DNA of 64,000 bases from Campylobacter concisus UNSWCS (GTDB lineage Bacteria > Campylobacterota > Campylobacteria > Campylobacterales > Campylobacteraceae), in NCBI RefSeq assembly GCF_000466685.1, contig NZ_ANNG01000005.1:1-64000 (forward strand), read 5' to 3'. The notes beneath the pieces were generated by a model. The model saw only the letters and a program-made list of their open reading frames with translations. It searched no databases and was not told the DNA's origin. Position numbers and translations under genes: made by a program. Positions 19,165 to 27,147 of this stretch are shown here, piece after piece (within the stretch, counting starts at the first letter, position 1; each line of letters begins with the position of its first letter).

Positions 19165-20406
19165 TTACGCCGCTATTATATCTTGTAAATTTTCAAAAAT
19201 AAAGACATTCATTCCGTTTTTGTATTCGTAGCCAAATTTTAGTCCGTGAGCCTCAAGGATGTTGCTAACTATATATAAACCTAGACCAAAGCTCTTTTGC
19301 GCATCCTCGCCTTTGATAAATGGCTGGATGTAAAAGTCAAGGTCATTTTTTAGCTTCTCGCCTTGGGTTATAAATTTCATATGATCCTTGCTAACCATGA
19401 TATTTACGTGCTTATCGGTTGAATACTTTATGCCATTATCTATCATATTTTTTATAGCGACAGAAAATAGCTTAAAATCAACCATCACCCTAACCTCATC
19501 AAGCTCGCTAATGCCAACATGCTCCTTTTCAACCATCGCTATATCGATAGCCTCATCGATGAGATCTCTCATAAGGCAAGGCGTTTTATTGGTAAGTCCT
19601 ATCTTTGAAGTGATCTGCTCGATCGCTGCAAGCTCGTTTATCAAATTTTCAAGTTTGTGAAAGACAGAGATGAGCCTCTCTTGATTTTTACTTTTTTCTA
19701 TCATTTGAGCAGCGATCAGCCCTTTTGTGATAGGCGTTTTTAGCTCGTGCATGATATTTCTTAAGAAAAGATGCCTTGAGTCATTTAGTGTTTTGATCTG
19801 ACAAACAGCCTCATAAAATGCCTCTGAAACTTCAGAAATTTCATCCTTGCCATTACCGACATTTTGCACGCCGTCAAGCTCGCCATTTGCAAATTTTACG
19901 ATCTGACGCTTTAGCTTTCTAAGCGGCTTTATCTTATAGATAACAAAGATATAAGCAGCTAGCAAAATGACTGCAACTACGGCAAATACAGCCTTAATTA
20001 CCTCGTATCTATAAGGCTGAAATTCTTTATCCATCAAAAGCTTTAGCTCGTCTAAATGCTCGATCTTTAGGTAGTGATGCTTATCATAAAGCAAGATCGC
20101 ACTTGATCCTAGATCACTTGAAATTTCTTCTAAAACGGCTGCATTTTTTAAAATTTCTTCTTTTTCATTTTTAGCTGTGATCTCTGGCATGTCGATGTTT
20201 GAGAGCTGGCGGTCGTACTGAGCTTTATTTATGATGCCGCCCATATATAGTAAATTTGTCCTAGCGACGTTTGAGTATTTGTTGTTTAGCTCTCTTGTGT
20301 AGTTTTGTTTATCAAAGCCCATGAGCCACAAAAATGCTAGAAATATCGAAACGAGCGCGAGCCCAAAGATAAACGTTATCGTGATAAATATAGAAGATCT
20401 TGGCAT
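19165..20406 (-). CDS. cprS: Sensor histidine kinase CprS
   Basis: 413 residues. Two membrane helices (about 7-28 and 138-157) bracket a periplasmic sensor region of about 110 residues; then a HAMP-like linker, the phosphoacceptor H220 in MHELKTPITKG, the N box NMIDNGIKYS and the G box GLGLYIV. Its ATG overlaps the response regulator stop codon (TGATG), so translation is coupled. Position next to htrA, as I recall for C. jejuni Cj1226c, supports CprS, which affects envelope properties and biofilm growth. The signal is unknown. Confidence 0.88.
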   Translation of the reverse strand: MPRSSIFITITFIFGLALVSIFLAFLWLMGFDKQNYTRELNNKYSNVARTNLLYMGGIINKAQYDRQLSNIDMPEITAKNEKEEILKNAAVLEEISSDLGSSAILLYDKHHYLKIEHLDELKLLMDKEFQPYRYEVIKAVFAVVAVILLAAYIFVIYKIKPLRKLKRQIVKFANGELDGVQNVGNGKDEISEVSEAFYEAVCQIKTLNDSRHLFLRNIMHELKTPITKGLIAAQMIEKSKNQERLISVFHKLENLINELAAIEQITSKIGLTNKTPCLMRDLIDEAIDIAMVEKEHVGISELDEVRVMVDFKLFSVAIKNMIDNGIKYSTDKHVNIMVSKDHMKFITQGEKLKNDLDFYIQPFIKGEDAQKSFGLGLYIVSNILEAHGLKFGYEYKNGMNVFIFENLQDIIAA

Positions 20407-21083
20407 CAAAGGACCAACTTATATCCGATGCCGCGGATCGCGTGGATGTATTTTGGCTCTTTTGGATTTTCATTTAGTTTTTGGCGAATTCTGCCGATGA
20501 TGACGTCGATACTTTTGTTTGAGCTATCTTCATTTATGCTCTCGCAGTTGTAGATGAGCTCCTCTCTAGTGACCGCCCCACCCTCTTTTTGAAGCAGATA
20601 TTTTAAGATGTCATACTCCGCTGCGGTTAAATTTAGCACGCTGCCTTTAAATAAAATTTCCCGCTCAAATTCTTTTAAAACCAAGTCTTTGTTTAAATTT
20701 CTTGCCTCATTAGCTGGAGCTATGCTCTGCCTTCTTAGATGGCTTTTTATGCGAGCAAGAAGCTCTTGTGGGTCATAAGGCTTTGGCAGATAATCATCCG
20801 CGCCGTTATCTAGGGCATTTACTTTGTCTGTTATATCGTGCCTTGCGCTTGAGATGATTATAGGGATGTTGTGTTTTTTTCTTATCTCTTTGCACACCTC
20901 TAGTCCGTCCATGCCAGGGAGCGTAAGATCAAGGATAACTAGGTCAAATTCACTTGTATTTAAAGTAGATAGTCCGATATATGGCTCCTCAGCCGTCGTT
21001 ACTTTTATGTCGTAGTTTTCTAGGTATTCAGTCAAAATTTCAGCAAGCTCCATATCATCTTCTATCATTAAAATTCTAGTCAT
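20406..21083 (-). CDS. cprR: OmpR-family response regulator CprR
   Basis: 225 residues: a receiver domain with acidic pocket D9/D10 and phosphoacceptor D52 (VILDLTLPGMDG), then a winged-helix DNA-binding domain ending RIRQKLNENPKEPKYIHAIRGIGYKLV. Ribosome site AGGAAAG and ATG at 21083. It has its own promoter: TATAAT lies at 21115-21120 on the minus strand, downstream of the htrA terminator. In C. jejuni the orthologue is, as I recall, essential and linked to envelope control and htrA. Confidence 0.9.
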   Translation of the reverse strand: MTRILMIEDDMELAEILTEYLENYDIKVTTAEEPYIGLSTLNTSEFDLVILDLTLPGMDGLEVCKEIRKKHNIPIIISSARHDITDKVNALDNGADDYLPKPYDPQELLARIKSHLRRQSIAPANEARNLNKDLVLKEFEREILFKGSVLNLTAAEYDILKYLLQKEGGAVTREELIYNCESINEDSSNKSIDVIIGRIRQKLNENPKEPKYIHAIRGIGYKLVL

Positions 21084-21114
21084 GATCTTTCCTGATGTAA
21101 ATTTATTTTTAAGG

Positions 21115-21120
21115 ATTATA
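21115..21120 (-). promoter_or_regulatory. -10 box of cprRS promoter
   Basis: TATAAT on the minus strand in the context GCTATAATCC, 31 bases upstream of the cprR ATG. As is usual in Campylobacter, there is no strong -35 box; a T-rich stretch lies upstream. Confidence 0.6.
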
Positions 21121-21150
21121 GCAGATAAAGGTTTTAAAAATTTAAAAGAG

Positions 21151-21176
21151 TTAAGAGCTGAAATTTCAGCTCTTAA
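21151..21176 (-). terminator. Strong htrA terminator
   Basis: A perfect 26-base palindrome (11-base arms TTAAGAGCTGA / TCAGCTCTTAA with an AATT loop) directly after the htrA stop codon, followed on the minus strand by CTCTTTTAAATTTTT. It separates htrA from cprRS, so the regulator genes need their own promoter. Confidence 0.85.
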
Positions 21177-21180
21177 GTAG

Positions 21181-22584
21181 TTATTTTATAACAAGGCCTT
21201 GCATGATGCCACCGCGGTTTATCCACACTAGCGTCTTTTTGCCTTTTGCGTTTTTAACTGTGCTTGCAAATGTTTGAATATCTTTTATGCTCTCTTCGCC
21301 AACTTGAACGATCACGTCGCCTCTTTCAAAGCCAAAGTCTTCAGCTTTTGAGCCAGATTTTACGTCAGTTACAAGCACGCCTTGAGTGTCTGGACTGATC
21401 TTATATTTAAATCTTATCTCATCGCTTAGATTACTAACGCTAAGACCATCGATGATGACGCTTTTTGTCGCATCTTTTGCGTTGTGATCCATATTTACAA
21501 GCTTGATTTTTGTATTCATAATTTTATTTGATCGCTCGTAAGTTATATCAACGCTGCTATTTGGAGTTAGTGAGCCGATGAAATTTTTAAGATCATTTGC
21601 GTTTTTGATAGCTTTACCATTTGCTGAAATAACCAAGTCGCCTCTTTTTAGCCCTGCTTCATCTGCTGGCATGCCCTGCTCTACGCCGCTTATTAGCGCA
21701 CCCTCTTTATTTGTGTAGAGCTCTTTTTGCTCATCAGTTAAATTTGCTATCGTTACGCCGATAAATCCACGTTCAATCTTGCCGTCAGTTATTAGCTTTT
21801 TAGCGATATCTTTTACCATATTTGATGGTATGGCAAAGCCTATGCCGTTGTTGCCACCACTTTTTGAAAGTATGGCTGAGTTTATACCGACTAAATAGCC
21901 CCTGCTATCAACCAAAGCACCACCTGAGTTGCCAGGGTTTATAGAGGCGTCTGTTTGGATGAAATTTTCATATTGATTAAGTCCGATATCATCTTTATTT
22001 AGCCCTGAGACGATGCCTTGAGTGATGCTCTCGCCTACGCCAAATGGATTGCCTATGGCAAAGACGACATCTGCGTCAAGCAGCTTTGATGAGTCAGCAA
22101 ATGTGATAGCATTTAGCCCATTTGCCTCTATCTTTATAACGGCTAGATCAGTCTTTGGATCGCTGCCTATTAACTTTGCTTTATACTCCTTGCCGCCCTT
22201 TGCCAAGGTCACAACGATCTGGTCGCTATCTTCGATGACGTGGTTGTTTGTAACGATGTAGCCGTCATTTGAAATGATGACGCCAGAGCCAAGAGAGGTT
22301 GTCTTTTCTTTCTCTTTTGGTTTTGCAAAGTTAAATCCAAAAAATTCATTAAAAAACGGGTCATTAAACATCTGTTCGATGCCAGCGTTGCTTACTGTTT
22401 TTGTAGTTGAGATATTTACAACTGAAAGTTTTGCCTGAGCGATAGAGCCATAGTATGATAGGACACTATTTTTATCACTTAACGGCGAAACTCTAGTTAC
22501 ATCTTGGTTTGCTTCATTAAATTTAATATCAGCTCCCATTAGCAAAGAAGCCGCTGCTAATGAAATTAGCATAAATTTTTTCAT
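21181..22584 (-). CDS. htrA: Periplasmic serine protease/chaperone HtrA
   Basis: 467 residues. Signal peptide MKKFMLISLAAASLLMGA, protease domain with the catalytic triad H115 (VTNNHVI), D146 (KTDLAVI) and S220 (GNSGGAL), then two PDZ domains (about 265-350 and 375-465). It degrades and refolds misfolded envelope proteins; in Campylobacter and Helicobacter it is also secreted and cuts E-cadherin. It lies divergent to the cbpA-hspR operon, so the 155-base gap is a stress-regulated control region. AAAGGAAAAAA precedes the start. Confidence 0.95.
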   Translation of the reverse strand: MKKFMLISLAAASLLMGADIKFNEANQDVTRVSPLSDKNSVLSYYGSIAQAKLSVVNISTTKTVSNAGIEQMFNDPFFNEFFGFNFAKPKEKEKTTSLGSGVIISNDGYIVTNNHVIEDSDQIVVTLAKGGKEYKAKLIGSDPKTDLAVIKIEANGLNAITFADSSKLLDADVVFAIGNPFGVGESITQGIVSGLNKDDIGLNQYENFIQTDASINPGNSGGALVDSRGYLVGINSAILSKSGGNNGIGFAIPSNMVKDIAKKLITDGKIERGFIGVTIANLTDEQKELYTNKEGALISGVEQGMPADEAGLKRGDLVISANGKAIKNANDLKNFIGSLTPNSSVDITYERSNKIMNTKIKLVNMDHNAKDATKSVIIDGLSVSNLSDEIRFKYKISPDTQGVLVTDVKSGSKAEDFGFERGDVIVQVGEESIKDIQTFASTVKNAKGKKTLVWINRGGIMQGLVIK

Positions 22585-22677
22585 TTTTTTCCTTTAAATT
22601 GAAAATGTCTTGAAATTATAAATAGAGCTTAAAAATAAAATCTTAACGCTTTTTTCTCCTTTGTAAATAAAAATAAA

Positions 22678-22698
22678 CTTGACTTGCATAGACTAAAG
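22678..22698. promoter_or_regulatory. HAIR-type HspR operator
   Basis: CTTGACT (22678-22684), seven bases, ACTAAAG (22692-22698). This matches the HspR-associated inverted repeat CTTGAGT-N7-ACTCAAG with one mismatch in each arm and the exact spacing. It overlaps the -35 region of the cbpA promoter, so HspR bound here should block polymerase and repress its own operon. Confidence 0.75.
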
Positions 22699-22712
22699 TT
22701 TTGTGATATAAT
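22684..22712 (+). promoter_or_regulatory. cbpA-hspR promoter
   Basis: TTGCAT at 22684-22689, 17 bases, TATAAT at 22707-22712 with a TGA extension (extended -10). The predicted start is near 22719, leaving a leader of about 20 bases with AAGGAG before the cbpA ATG. Confidence 0.75.
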
Positions 22713-22739
22713 CCGTGTCAAAAAACATAAGGAGAATAT

Positions 22740-23624
22740 ATGAGCGAAAGCTTATATGAAACTTTAGGAGTTTCAAAAGGCGCATCAAGCGACGAGATAA
22801 AAAAAGCCTATAGAAAACTTGCTAGAAAGTACCACCCAGACATCAACAAAGACCCTGGAGCAGAGGATAAATTTAAAGAGATAAACGCTGCTTATGAAAT
22901 TTTAAGTGACGAGAAAAAACGTGCCCAGTATGATCAATACGGCGATAATATGTTTGGCGGTCAAAATTTCCACGACTTTGCCAGAGGCTCGGCCGATATG
23001 GGCGATCTAAACGATATCGTGAAAAATATTTTCTCAGGTGGATTTGGTGGAGGTTTTGAAGGATTTGAAGGCTTTGGCGGAGGTGGATTTGGCTTTGGCG
23101 GAGCTGGGTTTGGCTTTGGCGGAGCTGATCTAGACGTAAATGCCAAAATTTCTATACCATTTGACGTAGCTGTAACTGGCGGCGAACATAAGATAAATTT
23201 TAATGGCGAAAGTATCAAGATAAAGATCCCAAGCGGCATAGAAGGTGGCGAAAAACTTCGCATAAAAGGCAAAGGCAAGAGTGCTGGCGGTCAAACTGGC
23301 GATCTTATACTTGCCATTAGCGTTGAGCCAAGCGACGAGTATGAAAGAGTCGGAGATGATCTTTATAAAGATGTAGAAATTCCACTAAAAACTATGCTCT
23401 TTGGCGGCAAGATAAATGTGCATACATATAAAAAAGATGTAACTATCAAAATCGCTGAGAACTCAAAAACAGGCACAAAGATCCGCTTGAAAGGATACGG
23501 TGTGCAAAACAGAAAGAGTGGAATTTATGGCGATCTTTACTTAAAAGCTAGGGTAAAACTTCCAAACATTAGTGAGCTTGACGAGGGCTTAGTAAAAGAG
23601 TTAAAAGAAAAATTACCGGAGTAA
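22740..23624 (+). CDS. cbpA: DnaJ-class co-chaperone CbpA
   Basis: 294 residues. The J domain is residues 4-70 with the HPD motif ([11 protein letters not shown]), then a Gly/Phe-rich linker (about 95-130, repeated [11 protein letters not shown] units), then two beta-barrel client-binding domains; the zinc-finger domain of true DnaJ is absent, so it is CbpA/DnaJ type II. It stimulates DnaK. ATG after AAGGAGAATAT. First gene of cbpA-hspR-kefB, three bases before hspR. Confidence 0.93.
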   Translation: MSESLYETLGVSKGASSDEIKKAYRKLARKYHPDINKDPGAEDKFKEINAAYEILSDEKKRAQYDQYGDNMFGGQNFHDFARGSADMGDLNDIVKNIFSGGFGGGFEGFEGFGGGGFGFGGAGFGFGGADLDVNAKISIPFDVAVTGGEHKINFNGESIKIKIPSGIEGGEKLRIKGKGKSAGGQTGDLILAISVEPSDEYERVGDDLYKDVEIPLKTMLFGGKINVHTYKKDVTIKIAENSKTGTKIRLKGYGVQNRKSGIYGDLYLKARVKLPNISELDEGLVKELKEKLPE

Positions 23625-23627
23625 AAA

Positions 23628-24002
23628 ATGCAAAATTACGAAGAACCACTTTTTTTAATAAGCGTTGTAGCAAAGGTTTTAAGCATACATCCACAAACTT
23701 TAAGACAATACGAAAGAGAGGGACTAGTTGAACCCTCAAGAACAGATGGCAAGATGAGGCTCTACTCGCAAAAAGACGTTGATCGTGTAAAAACCATACT
23801 AAATTTGACCCGCGAACTTGGCGTAAATTTAGCAGGTGTTGATGTGATACTTCAGCTAAAAGAGAAAATTGACGATTTAGAAGCAACTATTGATGATTTA
23901 AATAAAAAATTACACGAAGCTACCAGTCAAACAAGCACCAAAAGATCGCTAGTGAAGAGAAAAAGTAGCTTTGATCTTGTATTTTACGAAGGCAAAAAAT
24001 AA
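23628..24002 (+). CDS. hspR: Heat-shock repressor HspR (MerR family)
   Basis: 124 residues. The MerR-type helix-turn-helix is at about residues 10-55 (VAKVLSIHPQTLRQYEREGL...GKMRLYSQKDV), then a coiled coil (70-105) and a basic tail. HspR represses chaperone genes by binding HAIR sites; one such site lies in front of this operon. In the actinobacterial system DnaK is a co-repressor. It is translated directly after cbpA (three-base gap). Confidence 0.93.
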   Translation: MQNYEEPLFLISVVAKVLSIHPQTLRQYEREGLVEPSRTDGKMRLYSQKDVDRVKTILNLTRELGVNLAGVDVILQLKEKIDDLEATIDDLNKKLHEATSQTSTKRSLVKRKSSFDLVFYEGKK

Positions 24003-24005
24003 TAT

Positions 24006-25631
24006 ATGGAACAAATTTTAGAAGGCTTCTTGCTTGTCGCTGCGATCTCAGTCGCGTTAAATGTCATTTTTAAGAAATTTCAGATACCAACCATCATCGG
24101 CTACATCGTAACCGGCACGCTTATATCAGAATTTTTCAACCTAAAAAGCAACGATGAAATTTCTCATATAGCGGAATTTGGTATCGCATTTTTGATGTTT
24201 ACGATCGGACTTGAGTTTAGCTTTAAGCACCTGATGAGCATGAAAAAAGAGGTCTTTCTAAATGGCGGTCTGCAAGTTTGTTTAAGCGGCTTTGTGATGG
24301 GCGTGATGCTTTACTACGCGCTTCATCTAAAGGACGAGACAGCACTTATCGCAGGTCTTGCCTTTGCTCTATCTTCAACTGCGATCGTGCTAAAAACGAT
24401 AAATGACAACGGCGATGTGAGTAAAATTTATGGTAGAAAGGCACTTGGAATTTTGCTATTTCAAGATATCGCCGTCATCCCTATTTTGCTTATGATAGAT
24501 ATGTTTAGCTCGCAAGATGCCTCGATAAATGAGCTTTTGCTAAAGACATTTACGAGTGCGGTTATCCTTATCGTTGTGCTATTTTTGCTCGGCAAATACG
24601 TCATCAACTGGATATTTTACAAAGTAGTTCAGACAAACTCTCAAGAGGTCTTTATCGCAACGATCCTCTTTTTGGTCGTTGGCTCTAGCACGCTAGCTCA
24701 CTTCTTTGGCTTTTCATACTCACTTGGTGCGTTCTTAGCTGGTATGATGATGGCAGAGACGCAGTATAAGCACCAGATCGAGGTCGATCTCATACCTTTT
24801 AGAGATCTGCTTCTTGGACTATTTTTTATAACCGTTGGCATGCAGATAAATTTTGTAGTCGTGCTTTCAAATATCTGGCTAGTTTTAGGGCTAGTCTTTA
24901 GCATAATGGTCGTAAAAGCCATCGTCGTTTTTGCCGTTTTAAATATCTACTTAAAACGCAGGGTCGCTGCTAAGACCGCACTTAGCGTCTGCCAGATCGG
25001 CGAATTTGCACTGGCTGTCTTTGGGCTGATGACTACTAGAAATTTACTAGATGTCCAAACAGCTCAAATTTTCATCGCAGCCTCTGTTATATCGATGTTT
25101 GCAACACCTTTTATACTTAAAAAGCTTGACGTTTTAGCTGATCTTGTAGAGCGTGAGGTGGTAGTTGAGTCAAACGAGACCTTAAAGCCACAAAAACTAA
25201 AAAATCACATCGTGGTCTTTGGCTATGATAGGCTTGGTCAAGAGGTGGTTTTAAGGCTAAAAGAGACAAAGCTTTTATACATCGTGCTTGATAACGACAT
25301 CAGCCTAGTTGAGCTTGGCAGGAGCCGCGGGGAAAATGTATTTTTAGGTAACGTGCTTCAAAGTAACACTCTTGAAAACGCTTGCTTAGACGATGCAGCC
25401 GCTGTCATCATAACTGTAAATAACGAGCAAAGAGTTGAGCTAATCGCGCAAAAGATCAAAGACTACGGAGCAAATATCCAAACGATCATCAAAGCAAATG
25501 GCGAGGGCAACAAAGATATCTTTGGCGAGCTAGGTGCAAATTTCCACCTTATAAGCGAAGAGCGCGTCATGGCAAAAACCCTTGTTCACGAAGCCCTTCA
25601 GTGTAAGATCGACCACGACGTAAGAGCGTAG
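24006..25631 (+). CDS. kefB: KefB-type K+/H+ antiporter with TrkA-N domain
   Basis: 541 residues: about 12 membrane helices of the CPA2 family (residues 1-380) and a cytoplasmic TrkA-N/RCK domain with the Rossmann-like HIVVFGYDRLGQEVV at about residue 400. It should export K+ in exchange for H+. There is a three-base gap to hspR, so it is in the heat-shock operon; the same order cbpA-hspR-kefB is what I recall in C. jejuni (Cj1229-Cj1231). Whether it is heat-controlled here is an inference from position. Confidence 0.9.
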   Translation: MEQILEGFLLVAAISVALNVIFKKFQIPTIIGYIVTGTLISEFFNLKSNDEISHIAEFGIAFLMFTIGLEFSFKHLMSMKKEVFLNGGLQVCLSGFVMGVMLYYALHLKDETALIAGLAFALSSTAIVLKTINDNGDVSKIYGRKALGILLFQDIAVIPILLMIDMFSSQDASINELLLKTFTSAVILIVVLFLLGKYVINWIFYKVVQTNSQEVFIATILFLVVGSSTLAHFFGFSYSLGAFLAGMMMAETQYKHQIEVDLIPFRDLLLGLFFITVGMQINFVVVLSNIWLVLGLVFSIMVVKAIVVFAVLNIYLKRRVAAKTALSVCQIGEFALAVFGLMTTRNLLDVQTAQIFIAASVISMFATPFILKKLDVLADLVEREVVVESNETLKPQKLKNHIVVFGYDRLGQEVVLRLKETKLLYIVLDNDISLVELGRSRGENVFLGNVLQSNTLENACLDDAAAVIITVNNEQRVELIAQKIKDYGANIQTIIKANGEGNKDIFGELGANFHLISEERVMAKTLVHEALQCKIDHDVRA

Positions 25632-25896
25632 TAAATTTAGCTTCTTAAAACACGTTTTTTTGTTAAGTTCGTTTAAATAAATTGATAAAACTATTAGCAA
25701 TATTGTTGATTATATAAGAAAAAAAGAAGCTAAAAATTTGTCTAGCCGCAGTATCATTTAGATATAAATGGCAAAGAATTAAAAATTGATGAGCTATTAA
25801 AAGATAAAAAATAGAATTTATTGCAAATTAGAAAAAGCATATTAGAAAATAATATGCTTTTAAAAATCAAATTTAAAGCCTAGCTGTGCCAGGCTT
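25632..25896. other. Gap with short coding remnant and two hairpins
   Basis: The 265 bases after kefB hold no full gene. Positions 25747-25815 read PQYHLDINGKELKIDELLKD in one frame, flanked by stop codons, which looks protein-like and may be the end of a lost gene. Two hairpins follow (25833-25861 and 25875-25897). The rest is AT-rich. Confidence 0.4.
25833..25861. terminator. Bidirectional terminator after kefB
   Basis: Perfect 12-base stem AAAAGCATATTA / TAATATGCTTTT with a GAAAA loop. T-runs exist on both sides, so it can end transcripts from kefB and from the opposite strand. Confidence 0.65.
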
Positions 25897-25897
25897 T
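25875..25897 (-). terminator. Terminator of the LolC/E-type gene
   Basis: AAAGCCTAGC and GCCAGGCTTT pair with one mismatch around a TGT loop, right at the stop codon of the permease gene; on the minus strand it is followed by AAATTTGATTTTT. Confidence 0.65.
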
Positions 25898-27096
25898 TAC
25901 TCATTTCTTAAAGTTTGAAGGACATTTACCTCTGTGGCTTTTTTGGCTGGATAGTAAGACGAGATAGCCACGATAAACACAGCGCCAACCACGATAAGCA
26001 CAAGATCGATGGTTGAGAGTTCAAGCGGTAGTTTGCTTGAGCCATAGACATCAGCTGGTAGGTCTATGATGTTGAAATTTCCAAGTAAAAATAGCCCCAA
26101 AAAGCCAAGCACTAAGCCAAATATAATGCCACCTCCGCCGATAACTAGCCCTTGATAAAAGAAGCTTCTTTTTATCTCGCCTTTGCTAGCTCCAAGTGCT
26201 AAAAGCAAGGCGATCTCCTGCCTGCGGTTCATCACAGTCATTAGCAGTGAGCTTATGATATTTAGCGACGCCACAAGGATAATAAGCATCAAAACGATAA
26301 AAAGCGCTCTTTTTTCAAGTGCGAGCGCTGAGAAAAAGTTGCCATTTTGCTCCCACCAGCCAATGGCAACCGTGCCTGCTGGAAGGCCTTCACGCACCCT
26401 TTTTATATCATCAAATGGCTTACTTGAAAAGATGTGAATTCCATCATAAACACCCTTTGGATAGTCCAAAATTTTCCTTAATGCATCAACTGAAGTATAT
26501 GAAAACGCCTTGTCGTAGGCGATGAGCCCAGATGTAAATGAGCCGCCTATGTCAAAGCGCTTCATCTTTGGTGTTAGCGAAAAACCGGCTGGATCGGCCT
26601 TTGTAAAGATAAGCGTTAGTTTTTCATCGTTTCTTAGCCTAAACTCACTCGTTATGCCGCTTCCCACAAGTATCTCAAAGCCCTCTAGCTCTTTGTCTTT
26701 TAAAGCTTCATTTACGACCGAGTTTATCTGCTTTTCATCTTTAAAATTTACGCCATAAATTAGCCCGCCTTCAAGCGCATTTGCCGAGCGGTAGATGACC
26801 TGCGTGCTGATATATGGACTAAATTTAAGGTCGCTAAATTTAGCCTTTAGCTCATCTACAAAGCCATCATCGATCGATCCTTTAAAGGCACTTTGAACGG
26901 TTATAGGATAGTTCATCGTAAAAAGTTTGCGCTCAAATTCTTTATCAAATCCGTTCATGATAGCCATGGCAACTATTAAAACCATAAGTCCGATGCTAAC
27001 ACCAAGAAAGGCGAGCAAGGCGCTTAGAGCGATAAATGGCTGAGTTTTATCAAATCTTAAATATTTAAAAAGTAGGTACTTTGGTAAGCTTGTCAT
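25897..27096 (-). CDS. LolC/LolE-type ABC transporter permease
   Basis: 399 residues. One membrane helix near the N-terminus (VSIGLMVLIVAMAIMNGFDKEF is the typical segment), a large periplasmic domain, then three C-terminal helices of the FtsX family (IILVASLNIISSLLMTVMNRRQEIALLLALGAS). LolC/E proteins extract lipoproteins from the inner membrane with the ATPase LolD, handing them to LolA; secA and lolA lie next door. No LolD gene is in the window, and only one LolC/E-type gene is seen, as in bacteria with LolF. ATG at 27096 chosen; the TTG before it is less likely. Confidence 0.88.
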   Translation of the reverse strand: MTSLPKYLLFKYLRFDKTQPFIALSALLAFLGVSIGLMVLIVAMAIMNGFDKEFERKLFTMNYPITVQSAFKGSIDDGFVDELKAKFSDLKFSPYISTQVIYRSANALEGGLIYGVNFKDEKQINSVVNEALKDKELEGFEILVGSGITSEFRLRNDEKLTLIFTKADPAGFSLTPKMKRFDIGGSFTSGLIAYDKAFSYTSVDALRKILDYPKGVYDGIHIFSSKPFDDIKRVREGLPAGTVAIGWWEQNGNFFSALALEKRALFIVLMLIILVASLNIISSLLMTVMNRRQEIALLLALGASKGEIKRSFFYQGLVIGGGGIIFGLVLGFLGLFLLGNFNIIDLPADVYGSSKLPLELSTIDLVLIVVGAVFIVAISSYYPAKKATEVNVLQTLRNE

Positions 27097-27114
27097 CAAA
27101 TAGCCTTTAAAAGA

Positions 27115-27136
27115 TTAAGGCGCTTTGGCGCCTTAA
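27115..27136 (-). terminator. secA terminator
   Basis: Perfect nine-base stem TTAAGGCGC / GCGCCTTAA with a four-base loop 12 bases after the secA stop; on the minus strand TCTTTT follows. Confidence 0.75.
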
Positions 27137-27147
27137 AAGTAGAAATT

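Noticed and set aside
22679-22712. TTGACT at 22679 as the -35 of cbpA
   Set aside because: The spacing to TATAAT is 22 bases; TTGCAT at 22684 gives 17. TTGACT is better explained as part of the HAIR arm.
23040-23130. Tandem GGA/GGC-rich repeat
   Set aside because: It encodes the Gly/Phe linker normal in CbpA/DnaJ proteins, not a DNA repeat element.
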